Counted from the stretch's first letter, positions 1-6,703 are shown. The stretch: 7,611 nucleotides of DNA from Deltaproteobacteria bacterium (GCA_029857975.1 JAOUFX010000121.1:1-7611); one strand, 5' to 3'. Translations and numbers: made by a program. Notes: generated from the letters alone by a model not told the origin.

Positions 1-334
1 CCAGAAGGGTAAGGGTACCGCGGATGTTCACATCGGCGTATAAAAACGGGTTCTGGATGGAAGGACGAACCCCGGCCCGGGCTGCCAGGTGCGCTACGAT
101 TTCGATATTTTCTGCTTGAAAAATTTTTTCCAGGATTCCTTCATCCCGCAGGTCGCCTTCCACCAACCGAAACTTTGGGTTTGGAAGGGCGCGGGTCAGG
201 TTGCGCCGTTTCAAAGCAGGGTCGTAAAAATTATCGAAATTATCCAAACCGATGACCCCGTGTCCTTCGGCCAGGAGGCGCTCCACCAGATGAGAACCGA
301 TAAAACCCGCACCGCCAGTAACTAAACAATTCAT
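1..334 (-). CDS. NAD-dependent sugar-nucleotide epimerase, N-terminal part (cut by window edge)
   Basis: The minus strand reads from an ATG at 334-332 through 111 codons to the window edge without a stop, so only the N-terminal third or so is present. Residues 6-15 (TGGAGFIGSH) are the Rossmann dinucleotide-binding loop of extended short-chain dehydrogenases. Asp31 ends the second strand and should bind the adenosine ribose of NAD. DLRD at 61-64 and HLAARAGVRPS at 82-92 are the next family landmarks. The stretch LDNFDNFYDP (30-39) followed by KRRNL, together with AGVRPSIQNP, resembles UDP-glucuronate 4-epimerases and related GalE-like enzymes. The catalytic YxxxK lies beyond the edge, so substrate cannot be fixed. 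A GGCGGAAG stretch sits about 5 nt before the ATG. The role is probably supply of a uronic acid or hexose nucleotide for the neighbouring glycosyltransferases; that is inference. Confidence 0.88.
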   Translation of the reverse strand, partial: MNCLVTGGAGFIGSHLVERLLAEGHGVIGLDNFDNFYDPALKRRNLTRALPNPKFRLVEGDLRDEGILEKIFQAENIEIVAHLAARAGVRPSIQNPFLYADVNIRGTLTLL

Positions 335-351
335 AATCTTCCGCCTCTACC

Positions 352-424
352 TTCACCCACGACTCTCCTCCCCCAAGGGGGACTGAGCCTGGCTCTGGAT
401 GTCCAAAGGACTCCCGTTGGTGAA
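352..424. other. Cloverleaf-like nested inverted repeats in the epimerase leader
   Basis: This 73-bp stretch lies in the 110-bp gap between the GT2-GtrA gene and the epimerase. An outer pair (352-360 TTCACCCAC with 416-424 GTTGGTGAA, one mismatch) encloses three small hairpins: 369-382 (TCCCCC AA GGGGGA), 385-395 (GAGCC T GGCTC) and 401-411 (GTCC AAA GGAC). It could be a structured mRNA leader or a REP-like intergenic palindrome. It lacks tRNA sequence landmarks. The pairing is seen directly; any function is unknown. Confidence 0.35.
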
Positions 425-444
425 TAATTTTTCAACTTACCGGA

Positions 445-1539
445 TCACTTTCTGGTCTTAAGAATACTCTTGGAAAAAGAAACATATTTGCTGCCCATAA
501 AATTAAAAAAGGCCCCCGCTAAAATTCCTAAAACGCTGGAAAAAATATACCAGGGCCTCTTCCCCATCTGAGCATATTCAATTAATACGTGCATAATACC
601 GACACGGACGCCGAACCCTATCAAGCTGAGCATGACGAAAGAAAGGTATCCATAATAAATCCTTTCCTTTGGACCGAGTTGAAATATCCGGATCCGATTA
701 AGATTATAATTCCAACTAACGGCAATAAGAAAAGCGAAAAGGGCTGCAAAACGTGGATCAAAAGATAATAATTCCACGAGACTCACGAGAACACTCGTAT
801 CGACCAATAGACCCGAAAGCCCGACAAGGAAAAATTTTATAAACTGAATAATATGCGGGTATTTGTAACCATAAAGTCTCCATAGATGCAACAGATATTC
901 TTTCTTTACCTTTGCATCTAATTTACTCGTACCGAACTGTCTGTCGCTAAAAACAATGGGTATTTCTTGCAATCGAGAATTAGTTTTTACAACAACTTCA
1001 AGAACGATCTTCCAACCTATTGGATCAAGTTTTATACCCTCGAGTATGTCTCTTCTTACGGCCATAAAACCACCAGTAGGATCGGAAAGTTTTGCTAGCC
1101 CTCTTGCAAGAAACCCTGAAGCTCTACTTATAATTTTTCTCCTTAAAGACCAATTTTTACAACCTCCCCCGGCTATATACCTACTCCCTACGGTTATATC
1201 GCATTGCCCGTGAATAATCGGATTTATCATTTCCGGAATTTTCTCAACGGGGTGACTCAAGTCAGCATCCATTACTAAACATATATTGCCCTTGGCTAAT
1301 TCAAAACCCTTTATTACCGCTGTTGCAAGTCCTCTTTCATTTTTGCGTACATGCACTTTAACAGGGTATTCATTCGCTAACGATTGGGCCACATAGGCGG
1401 TGCCATCAATAGAATCGTCATCTATTACCAATATTTCACCCGTGATGCCTTCATCTTTAAAAATTTGAGAAATTTTCGGGATAATTTTTTTTACATTCTC
1501 ATTTTCATTATACGTGGGTAAAATAATAGATAATTCCAT
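445..1539 (-). CDS. Polyprenol-phosphate mannosyl/glucosyl transferase (GT2) fused to GtrA membrane domain
   Basis: A 364-residue two-domain protein. Residues about 1-215 form a GT-A glycosyltransferase family 2 domain of the dolichol-phosphate mannose synthase type. PTYNE (8-12) and IDDDS (39-43) bind the nucleotide, DAD (91-93) is the metal-binding motif, VGSRY is at 117-121, DPTGGF at 153-158 and QFGTSKL at 201-207. Residues about 232-355 form a GtrA-like domain with four hydrophobic segments (about 232-254, 262-282, 297-320, 330-352). The family moves a hexose from GDP- or UDP-sugar onto polyprenyl phosphate at the inner face of the cytoplasmic membrane, and GtrA domains are linked to flipping or anchoring the product. 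The same fusion occurs in archaeal and bacterial DPM synthases. It could feed the GT39 enzyme at 3181-4689. It is noticeably more AT-rich than its neighbours, which suggests separate acquisition. No clear Shine-Dalgarno precedes the ATG. The sugar is not predictable. Confidence 0.9.
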   Translation of the reverse strand: MELSIILPTYNENENVKKIIPKISQIFKDEGITGEILVIDDDSIDGTAYVAQSLANEYPVKVHVRKNERGLATAVIKGFELAKGNICLVMDADLSHPVEKIPEMINPIIHGQCDITVGSRYIAGGGCKNWSLRRKIISRASGFLARGLAKLSDPTGGFMAVRRDILEGIKLDPIGWKIVLEVVVKTNSRLQEIPIVFSDRQFGTSKLDAKVKKEYLLHLWRLYGYKYPHIIQFIKFFLVGLSGLLVDTSVLVSLVELLSFDPRFAALFAFLIAVSWNYNLNRIRIFQLGPKERIYYGYLSFVMLSLIGFGVRVGIMHVLIEYAQMGKRPWYIFSSVLGILAGAFFNFMGSKYVSFSKSILKTRK

Positions 1540-1555
1540 ATCAAAGTCTTTTGAT
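1540..1555. repeat. Small palindrome touching the GT2-GtrA start codon
   Basis: ATCAAA-GTCT-TTTGAT is a perfect 6-bp inverted repeat with a 4-nt loop directly before the ATG (minus strand), where a ribosome binding site would normally be. It may be chance in AT-rich DNA, or a weak hairpin or operator limiting translation or transcription. Confidence 0.25.
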
Positions 1556-1619
1556 AAAAATTTTTAAATCGTTATTTCTTTTAATGGAAAATGGCCTATA
1601 TTTTTAAATTAAGCTGCTG

Positions 1620-1646
1620 ACTCACCGCATCAGTAATCGGATGAGT
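1620..1646 (-). terminator. Hairpin downstream of rlmD, possible weak terminator
   Basis: ACTCACCG (1620-1627) can pair with CGG (1638-1640) and TGAGT (1642-1646) with one bulged base, giving an 8-bp stem and a 10-nt loop about 40 bp after the rlmD stop. On the minus strand it is followed by an A/T-rich but not clearly T-run sequence, so intrinsic termination is only possible, not shown. The remaining rlmD/GT2 gap (1540-1687) is AT-rich and no clear promoter for the GT2 gene was found. Confidence 0.3.
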
Positions 1647-1687
1647 ATAAGCCGCAAGAGCCTACTGCTCATGGCGCATTTTTCAAT

Positions 1688-2986
1688 CTACATTCCACCA
1701 TGGGTAAGTTCCCCGATCACTTCAATATGATAAGTCTGCGGAAACATGTCCAAAGGCTGAATTCGCTTAACATTATAACCCAGGTCGATCAGTCGGGTCA
1801 GGTCTCGGGCCAGGGTCGGTTGTTCACAAGAGACATACAAGATCTTTGGGGGACGGAGAGATGCCAATAAATCGAGAGTACCGCGGGCCCCGGACCGTGG
1901 CGGATCCAAAACAACCACATCCACCGAATCGATTTCTTTTAAAACCAGCTTGATTCCTTCTTCTGCGCTGGCCGCGATAAATTGGCAATTGGGAAGGTTG
2001 TTCTGCCGCGCATTCTCTGCGGCATGTTCAATGGCTTGCGGGTCCTGATCTATGCCCCAGACCTTCCTGGCCCGCTGGGCCAGAGGAAGGGTCAAGTTAC
2101 CCGACCCGCAAAAAAGGTCGAGTACCCTTTCCTGACCCGTGAGACCCGCCCATTCCACGACCTTCCGCATCAGGTTCCAGTTTTGGTAAGGATTAACTTG
2201 AAAGAAAGATTCCCCACGGGTCTGGATATGGAGCCTCTTCTTCCCCAAAAATTCCGGCCAATCATAGAAGAGAGTCCATTCGCCCCAGGAGATTTTTTGC
2301 TTCCCCTTGACGATCACGCCTTTTACTCCTGAAATCCTTTGGCCGATCTCTTCCAGCATCTTGGGATGGTATGATGCCTCGATGCGCAGGCTGACTACGC
2401 CCTTGCCTTCATCCGGGCTTACTTGAATTTCTACCCCCTTGATGGGAACCTTGCTTCTTTCGCCCAGCCAGTTACGCAGTCCTTCGAGAATCCCGTTGAC
2501 CAAAGGATGCAGGAGAGGACATTCCTGAACTTCCACTACCTGGTGGGTCCTCCAAGCATAGAAACCAAGGACTGCTCTTCCTGCGCTCATCCCTACTTTC
2601 AGCTGCGCTCGAATGCGGTACCTTCGATCATGAGGGGAGGGGATAACTGAAAGTACTTCAAAAGTCCCTTTCCGGATCAGACGGTGTAGCGTATCTTTCA
2701 ATATTTCTTCTTTCAGTTTCAATTGTTCGGGGTAAGGAAGGTGTTGGTATTGGCAGCCACCGCATTTTCCAAAGAGGTCGCAGAAAGGCTTTACGCGCCA
2801 AGGAGAATTTTGCTCAATATTCTTCAGGACTGCTTCCATATAATCTTTTCTCTCCCGCACCACTTCTACCCGCACCCTTTCCCCCGGGGCCGTGAAAGGG
2901 ACGAAGACCACTTTCCCGTTAACCCGCCCCATCCCTCGGCCGCCGTAAACCATCTTTTCAATTTCCACAGTAAGAGAACGGCTCAT
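1688..2986 (-). CDS. rlmD: 23S rRNA (uracil-C5)-methyltransferase RlmD (RumA type, 4Fe-4S)
   Basis: A complete 432-residue enzyme, close to the E. coli RlmD length. In the family it methylates C5 of U1939 in 23S rRNA with S-adenosylmethionine. Residues about 1-58 form a TRAM RNA-binding domain (VYGGRGMGRVNGKVVFV). Cys69, Cys75, Cys78 (CGGC context) and Cys156 have the spacing of the RumA 4Fe-4S cluster. FFQVN (261-265) and VLDLFCGSGNLTL (288-300) are the SAM-binding regions, and DPPRSGA (361-367) is the TrmA-family loop. The catalytic nucleophile is Cys387 in YVSCEQPTLARDL, and the general base Glu422 is in FPQTYHIEV. All catalytic and cluster residues are present, so the gene should be functional. 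The start is supported because TRAM domains begin only a few residues after it, although no clear Shine-Dalgarno is visible. Whether it also methylates the U747 site, as in single-enzyme species (RlmCD), cannot be told. It is a housekeeping gene unrelated to its glycosyltransferase neighbours. Confidence 0.92.
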   Translation of the reverse strand: MSRSLTVEIEKMVYGGRGMGRVNGKVVFVPFTAPGERVRVEVVRERKDYMEAVLKNIEQNSPWRVKPFCDLFGKCGGCQYQHLPYPEQLKLKEEILKDTLHRLIRKGTFEVLSVIPSPHDRRYRIRAQLKVGMSAGRAVLGFYAWRTHQVVEVQECPLLHPLVNGILEGLRNWLGERSKVPIKGVEIQVSPDEGKGVVSLRIEASYHPKMLEEIGQRISGVKGVIVKGKQKISWGEWTLFYDWPEFLGKKRLHIQTRGESFFQVNPYQNWNLMRKVVEWAGLTGQERVLDLFCGSGNLTLPLAQRARKVWGIDQDPQAIEHAAENARQNNLPNCQFIAASAEEGIKLVLKEIDSVDVVVLDPPRSGARGTLDLLASLRPPKILYVSCEQPTLARDLTRLIDLGYNVKRIQPLDMFPQTYHIEVIGELTHGGM

Positions 2987-3002
2987 TTTTTATATCTATT
3001 GG

Positions 3003-3172
3003 CCACAGAGGTCACCGAGACCACAGAGGATTAAATGAAATATAACAAATTCTGAATTGCCCATAAGGAAACTGAAGTATCAAAAATTGCAAACCGGTAA
3101 ATATTTTATTTCCATTCTGTATTTTGATTGTTGAATTTTATTTTATCTCTGTGCCCTCTGTGTTCTCTGTGG
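3003..3172. repeat. Paired inverted arms of three 9-bp CACAGAG units flanking an AT-rich core
   Basis: The left arm (3003-3029) reads CCACAGAGG, TCACCGAGA, CCACAGAGG. The right arm (3142-3172), read on the other strand, gives CCACAGAGA, ACACAGAGG, GCACAGAGA. Both run on into similar A/T-rich inner sequence ending in AAA. The arms are inverted about an AT-rich core of roughly 112 bp and fill nearly the whole gap between GT39 and rlmD. The right arm ends 8 bp from the GT39 stop codon. From memory, very similar CTCTGTG-type intergenic repeats are scattered in many environmental genomes; I cannot check that here. It may be a dispersed repeat family, a protein-binding array or a weak bidirectional terminator. 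Confidence 0.65.
3039..3047 (-). promoter_or_regulatory. Possible extended -10 element for rlmD
   Basis: On the minus strand this is TGTTATATT, an extended -10 (TG, one base, TATATT) about 50 bp upstream of the rlmD ATG. No good -35 accompanies it. If used, the left CACAGAG arm would lie in the rlmD 5' leader. Weak evidence in AT-rich DNA. Confidence 0.25.
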
Positions 3173-3180
3173 AAATAAAT

Positions 3181-4689
3181 TTAGGGTCTTTTGCCTTGCA
3201 GGCCCTTAAAGCCTTTGCATTTCCAGATTGGGTGAGTCCGGATCGGAGAAGAATTGCGCCGGACAATGAGAGGTTCTAATTTTTCACAGGAATCAAAAAG
3301 TGATTCCAGACCTTGGGGTAGCTCGTTTCCCCCCTCGGTAAAAAAGATCGCCTGGCTGCCGACGGGTGGTGCATTGACCCTGGAAAGACTGTTGATTCGC
3401 TGGGGATTGTCCCATAGGTAGACGCGATATTTCCCCTGGGTATAGAACATTCCCTCCCCCATTAATTGGTAGCGCGGGGCCAGGAGAAAAATATCACTTT
3501 CTTGTCCCATCGATCGGGCGACTTCTTTGATCCTTTCACCAAGAACGCGCCACCCATAAAGCTGGCTCGTAGGGTCCTTCTTGGCTTTGATCGGTACAAC
3601 GGGATAAATGGGTTGAAGGTGGGCTATAAATGTGATCAACAAAGCGGTCAAACCAGCTGCCCAGGCAAAACCCTTTTGAGGTTTTTTCCATTTCGACCAC
3701 TCCTCGCTACCAATCCCGGCCAGAGCGACGACAGCGGAAAAGTACGCCAGGGCCGGCCAGTTGGCCTCCACTTTTGATCTTACGCTCGTGATGGCAAAGA
3801 ACAGCAGAATCGGGGCCGATGTCCAGAAGAGTAAAAGCAGGTTCTTTTTCTGCTGCCGAAACCCTTCGATTCCGCTTTTCGCCATGGCCCAGATCACCGC
3901 CAGGAACATCAACGGCGACACCAAGCCGGCTTGCCCACCCCAATATTCCCCAAAATATTTTAGCCCGGCCGCTTTTTTAACTTCCAGCCCGTGGGAGATC
4001 TGGAAACGAAAGGAAACCCAATCATGCTGGGCATTCCAAAAAAGAACCGGAGAGAATACCAACAGTCCGAGCAGCAGGGCCAGGTAAGGCTCTTTGCGCC
4101 AGAGCCACGCCCTTCCTTCCTGGGAGGAAAACAAAAAACCCAAGATACACGGCGCCAGGAGAACCATGGTGTATTTGGAGAACAGACCGAGCCCGAAGGA
4201 AAGGCCTGTCAGATACCACCAAGAGCGCCGGCCGGAATCAACGGCCTTATAAACGCCAAATATGGCCAGGGCCCAGAATAAACCCTGAGGACCATCCGGC
4301 GTAACAATCACGGCGCCGGTAGATGCGAGCAAGATGAGGTTCATCAATAGGGCCGAGTAGAAACCTGCCCGCTCGCTGAACATCTTCGTTCCTATGCGGT
4401 ACAAAAGGACGGTCAGCAGAGCTCCGATAAACACCCATCCCAGGCGGACGCCAAACTCCCCCTGCCCCGCGATGGTCGTGAACAAGTGGATCAGAAAGCC
4501 CACCATCGGCGGGTGATCATAGTAACCCCACTGTAGATTCCGTGACCAGGTATAATAATAGGCCTCATCCGGCGCCAACTCCACCCATTGAATATAAAAC
4601 AGGCGGAAAATCGTTGTGGCGGCTAATAGGATCAGAACGGCCTTATGATAATTTTTTTCTAATGCCCTCGAACGACTTTTGGACATCAT
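3181..4689 (-). CDS. GT39-family membrane glycosyltransferase (PMT/ArnT-like)
   Basis: A 502-residue multi-pass membrane protein of the GT-C fold. Family members transfer a sugar from a polyprenyl-phosphate donor to a lipid, protein or glycan on the outer face of the cytoplasmic membrane. The first helix is at about 17-36. It is followed by the periplasmic loop with the conserved acidic pair Asp41-Glu42 in APDEAYYYTWS, and by the YYDHPP motif (56-61). TPDGPQGLFW (130-139), GLFSKYTM (168-175) and KVEANWPA (306-313) are further family landmarks. About ten hydrophobic segments cover residues 80-360, and a soluble C-terminal tail of about 140 residues follows. Two tandem ATGs (4689, 4686) are possible starts. 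A weak GGTGGG lies 12 nt upstream. The enzyme probably uses lipid-linked sugar from a GT2 synthase such as the one at 445-1539. The acceptor is unknown, and ArnT itself is unlikely because the match is only to general family motifs. Confidence 0.88.
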   Translation of the reverse strand: MMSKSRSRALEKNYHKAVLILLAATTIFRLFYIQWVELAPDEAYYYTWSRNLQWGYYDHPPMVGFLIHLFTTIAGQGEFGVRLGWVFIGALLTVLLYRIGTKMFSERAGFYSALLMNLILLASTGAVIVTPDGPQGLFWALAIFGVYKAVDSGRRSWWYLTGLSFGLGLFSKYTMVLLAPCILGFLFSSQEGRAWLWRKEPYLALLLGLLVFSPVLFWNAQHDWVSFRFQISHGLEVKKAAGLKYFGEYWGGQAGLVSPLMFLAVIWAMAKSGIEGFRQQKKNLLLLFWTSAPILLFFAITSVRSKVEANWPALAYFSAVVALAGIGSEEWSKWKKPQKGFAWAAGLTALLITFIAHLQPIYPVVPIKAKKDPTSQLYGWRVLGERIKEVARSMGQESDIFLLAPRYQLMGEGMFYTQGKYRVYLWDNPQRINSLSRVNAPPVGSQAIFFTEGGNELPQGLESLFDSCEKLEPLIVRRNSSPIRTHPIWKCKGFKGLQGKRP

Positions 4690-4951
4690 TGTGGTTTAAG
4701 TCCCACCCCAATTCTCTTTTGTTTTTTTTATTCGAGCCAAAATGGATTATTTTTTTTCCTTCTCTTGCCCTGTTTCAGAGGCATGTAACCTTTGGAAGCT
4801 ACATCTTTTTTATATGCCATTTAACTCGCGGCGGCAACCTCAATTTTCACATTCTGCCTTTGTTGTTTTGGATCAACTTTCTCTATCCTGATAAATAAAT
4901 CTCGTGTTTTCGGTTTTACCTTTCGCTGGTCCGAATTCGGGTTGTCAATGA
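4690..4951. other. AT-rich spacer upstream of the GT39 gene
   Basis: The spacer contains long T tracts (for example 4752-4758) and no convincing gene on either strand. It holds the possible GT39 promoter at 4809-4837 and a 22-bp imperfect palindrome at 4783-4804 (arms ATGTA and TACAT), which lies at or just after the predicted transcription start and could be an operator. The plus frame leading into the acyltransferase remnant has several stops here, so any N-terminal half of that gene is unrecognisable. Confidence 0.4.
4809..4837 (-). promoter_or_regulatory. Possible sigma-70 promoter of the GT39 gene
   Basis: On the minus strand TTGCCG (4837-4832, 4/6 to consensus), a 17-bp spacer and TATAAA (4814-4809, 5/6) precede the GT39 start by about 120 bp. 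The hexamers are reasonable, but the region is AT-rich and the call rests on pattern alone. Confidence 0.35.
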
Positions 4952-5203
4952 AGACACCTTTTTAAATACCTGAAGAACGGAGGGTAAGGCATCGGTGCTT
5001 TTTGACTATCCCAGGCGGCTATTTTCCCGGTGTACATTTCCGTAGATCGCTCCTGGATCGCTAACAGTTGGAACCGGTTCTTGGTCCCTAAACCCTTCAG
5101 CCGGATTCTCATTCGGTGGGGAGATCCAATCTTTGTTCTGGAAAATATTGATGCAGAAACATTCGAGGCCATCCGGCTGGATATTGAGAGTGAGATGATT
5201 TAA
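4952..5203 (+). pseudogene. Decayed C-terminal fragment of a DUF374-type lysophospholipid acyltransferase
   Basis: From 5006 the plus frame is open for 65 codons, to a TAA at 5201-5203. It reads LSQAAIFPVYISVDRSW, then NSWNRFLVPKPFSRILIRWG, then DPIFV, ending near AIRLDIESEMI. This matches the C-terminal pattern of DUF374/LPLAT-like acyltransferases (LAQ, APILPV, SWDR, IPKPFSR, YGEP). Upstream in the same frame, FKYLKNGG (4961-4984) resembles the segment before the family's DGxxGP loop. That loop is missing, and stops at 4949, 4985 and 5003 interrupt the frame. There is no start, no acyltransferase HX4D motif and no ribosome binding site. After the TAA the frame continues for 15 codons (YAQDDLNWGW) to a TGA at 5249-5251, so the TAA may itself be premature. 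Intact family members acylate lysophospholipids or lipid A precursors at the membrane. Family assignment is by recognised motifs only. The minus-strand frame here is a shadow. Confidence 0.6.
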
Positions 5204-5235
5204 GGCTATGCGCAGGATGATCTAAACTGGGGATG

Positions 5236-5260
5236 GGCAAGGCCCCTATGAGGGCTTGCC
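5236..5260 (-). terminator. Hairpin across the DapA-like stop codon
   Basis: GGCAAG (5236-5241) pairs with CTTGCC (5255-5260) and CCC with GGG (5243-5245 with 5252-5254), with one bulged G and a 6-nt loop holding the TAG stop of the DapA-like gene. It lacks a following T-run on the minus strand, so it may act as an mRNA 3' stabiliser rather than a classical intrinsic terminator. Confidence 0.4.
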
Positions 5261-6169
5261 ACGGTCGCTTACCATGGTGTCTTGTAGTGCTCCGATCGCC
5301 ATGAGGGCGCGTCTTACTTCCTCCAAGCCTTCAGGCGGCAAAGGCGCCTGCGGCAGTAGCGGAGCGCCGACGGCGTAACCCTGTAGCTCGAGCCCGCCTT
5401 TGATGCAGGCCGCGAGGTTGTATTTGGCGAAGGCTTGATTCAATGCCCAGAGCGGACGCTGACGTTCCATCGCAGCGGCCCAGTCCCCGCGTCTACATAT
5501 CTCGTACAGCTCCACACTCTGTCGCGGTGCGATACAGGCCGGTCCTGCCATCCATCCGACGCCGCCAATCAGCATGACGCAAGCCGGGATGTGCGAGGAG
5601 GCAGCGAAGACTTTCATGCGCCCTTCGACCTTGTTGAGGATGGAAAGAAGCCGCCCGGTGTTGAACGACGCATCCTTGATGTATTGAACATTCCCAACGC
5701 GGCTCAATCTTTCGATCACGGGCAAGCTGAGGTCCGCGCGCTGAAAATTCGGGTTTGTGTACAGCACTACCGGTATGGAAACAGCCTCTGCGATCGCTTT
5801 GAAGTAGGCGAACACACCTTCATCCGTAACCGGAAAATATGCTTCCAGGATAGCAAGAATGCCGTTGCAGCCGAGGCGCTGAAATTCGCGTGCTTGCATT
5901 ACTGCATCGACAACCGTTGTCGATGCTACACCCGCCACTACCGGGACGCGGCCCTTTGCCGTGTGGACTACAATCTCTACGATGCGGCGGCGCTGCGGCC
6001 ACGAAAGATAGGCAAACTCGCCAGTCGAACCCAACGGCGTCAGTCCATGGACTCCGGCCTTAATAAGGTCGTCGCAGAGTTGTTGTAGAACATCTGCTTT
6101 CACCTCGCCGGAATGGTCAATCGGCGAGACAAGGTAAGGGAAAACACCATGAAAACCTGCATCGGGCAT
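5246..6169 (-). CDS. DHDPS/N-acetylneuraminate lyase superfamily aldolase (DapA-like, not necessarily DapA)
   Basis: A complete 307-residue (beta/alpha)8 class I aldolase of the dihydrodipicolinate synthase family, at the usual family length. The GxTGE-type pyruvate-binding motif is GSTGE at 47-51. Tyr137 in VLYTNP is the proton-relay tyrosine, and Lys165 in YIKDAS is the Schiff-base lysine. GGVGWMAG (202-209) is the conserved C-terminal loop. True DapA proteins usually have GTTGE and YNVP or similar here, so the substituted YTNP and the lack of lysine-pathway neighbours argue for another pyruvate- or 2-oxoacid-dependent aldolase or dehydratase. The substrate is unknown. The gene is markedly GC-rich compared with its flanks, which suggests transfer. 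An excellent Shine-Dalgarno (GAGGAGGT, minus strand) fixes the start, and a good promoter lies upstream. It is transcribed alone and divergent from the MarR-GNAT gene. Confidence 0.9.
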   Translation of the reverse strand: MPDAGFHGVFPYLVSPIDHSGEVKADVLQQLCDDLIKAGVHGLTPLGSTGEFAYLSWPQRRRIVEIVVHTAKGRVPVVAGVASTTVVDAVMQAREFQRLGCNGILAILEAYFPVTDEGVFAYFKAIAEAVSIPVVLYTNPNFQRADLSLPVIERLSRVGNVQYIKDASFNTGRLLSILNKVEGRMKVFAASSHIPACVMLIGGVGWMAGPACIAPRQSVELYEICRRGDWAAAMERQRPLWALNQAFAKYNLAACIKGGLELQGYAVGAPLLPQAPLPPEGLEEVRRALMAIGALQDTMVSDRGKPS

Positions 6170-6173
6170 TGCG

Positions 6174-6181
6174 ACCTCCTC
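6174..6181 (-). promoter_or_regulatory. Strong ribosome binding site of the DapA-like gene
   Basis: On the minus strand it reads GAGGAGGT, four bases before the ATG at 6169. This near-perfect Shine-Dalgarno decides the start and contrasts with the weak or absent sites of the other minus-strand genes. Confidence 0.8.
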
Positions 6182-6294
6182 TAAACGAGATGGCCTCTAA
6201 AAACAGCCTTCTTTCCGGTAAATAAACATTAGCTCTTGAATCCATATCCCCCTTTTCCGTAAGACACTCCTTTTAAAATTTTCATATCAAAGGC

Positions 6295-6323
6295 ATTTTA
6301 TCTGGATAATTTACCCTTATCAA
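6295..6323 (-). promoter_or_regulatory. Sigma-70-like promoter of the DapA-like gene
   Basis: On the minus strand TTGATA (6323-6318), a 17-bp spacer and TAAAAT (6300-6295) match consensus at 5/6 each with ideal spacing. The start site would lie near 6288, leaving a leader of about 120 nt. Two perfect TTATCAAG repeats (6317-6324 and 6329-6336, 12 bp apart) overlap and flank the -35 box and could be a regulator site. Confidence 0.55.
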
Positions 6324-6396
6324 GTAATTTATCAAGCGGGTTTTTATATAACTTCAACATCCCTAAATAGCCTTCTACTTGTCAATAAATATTTGT

Positions 6397-6703
6397 GGCT
6401 CATCTCCAAATTAGTTGATCGAAATTTTAGTCAAAGCATCTCAAGGGACCGGAAGGAAAGGCAGCTTACGCCGCAAGCATCGGCGGGATATCCGCTTTCC
6501 ATAGACTCCCTGCTGGCCTTCCGCAAAGGGCGGCGGAGGCGCGAGAAGAAAGCTTCGAAGAAATGGCAGAATTCCCCGCCGCAGATAGGGAGGATATGTG
6601 CCTTATGATTGCAAGCAAGATGACTTTTCTTCCGGGCCCCTGAAATCACAGGGCATTTTAAATAGGCCCAATCTTTAACCCTCAACTAATTTGGAGATGA
6701 CCC
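6397..6703. mobile_element. ISL3-like MITE (non-autonomous inverted-repeat element) with 8-bp target duplication
   Basis: The ends are 22-bp terminal inverted repeats (6397-6418 and 6682-6703) that differ only at the third base (GGC versus GGG) and share the 19-bp core TCATCTCCAAATTAGTTGA. They are flanked by 8-bp direct repeats, ATATTTGT (6389-6396) and ATATCTGT (6704-6711), identical at 7 of 8 bases. GG ends, 8-bp AT-rich target duplications and inverted repeats of this length are features of the ISL3 family as I recall it. An inner inverted pair (6446-6462 with 6622-6638, 14 of 17 matching) makes the element partly fold back. At 307 bp it cannot encode a transposase, and no transposase motif is seen in any frame, so it would need a related full-length element in trans. 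It lies in the divergent promoter region. The single mismatch in the duplication suggests insertion was not very recent. Confidence 0.75.

Noticed and set aside
352..424. tRNA gene suggested by size and cloverleaf outline
   Set aside because: There is no T-loop GTTCGA-type sequence, no D-loop GG pattern, no 7-nt anticodon loop and no CCA context on either strand.
1982..2650. Plus-strand frames opposite rlmD
   Set aside because: They overlap antisense with a fully conserved rlmD reading and show no recognisable protein motif.
3003..3172. CRISPR array suggested by regular short repeats
   Set aside because: Units are only 9 bp with no spacers between them, the two arms are inverted to each other and no cas gene is present.
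3466..4438. Several overlapping frames on both strands inside the GT39 gene
   Set aside because: They are alternative-frame shadows. The GT39 frame carries all family motifs without a break.
4945..5172. 75-codon minus-strand open frame
   Set aside because: It is the complement of the acyltransferase remnant. The plus strand carries the recognisable protein motifs.
5435..6088. Long 217-codon plus-strand open frame
   Set aside because: It lies antisense to the DapA-like gene, whose catalytic motifs are intact. Its product shows no domain and is explained by the high GC of that gene.
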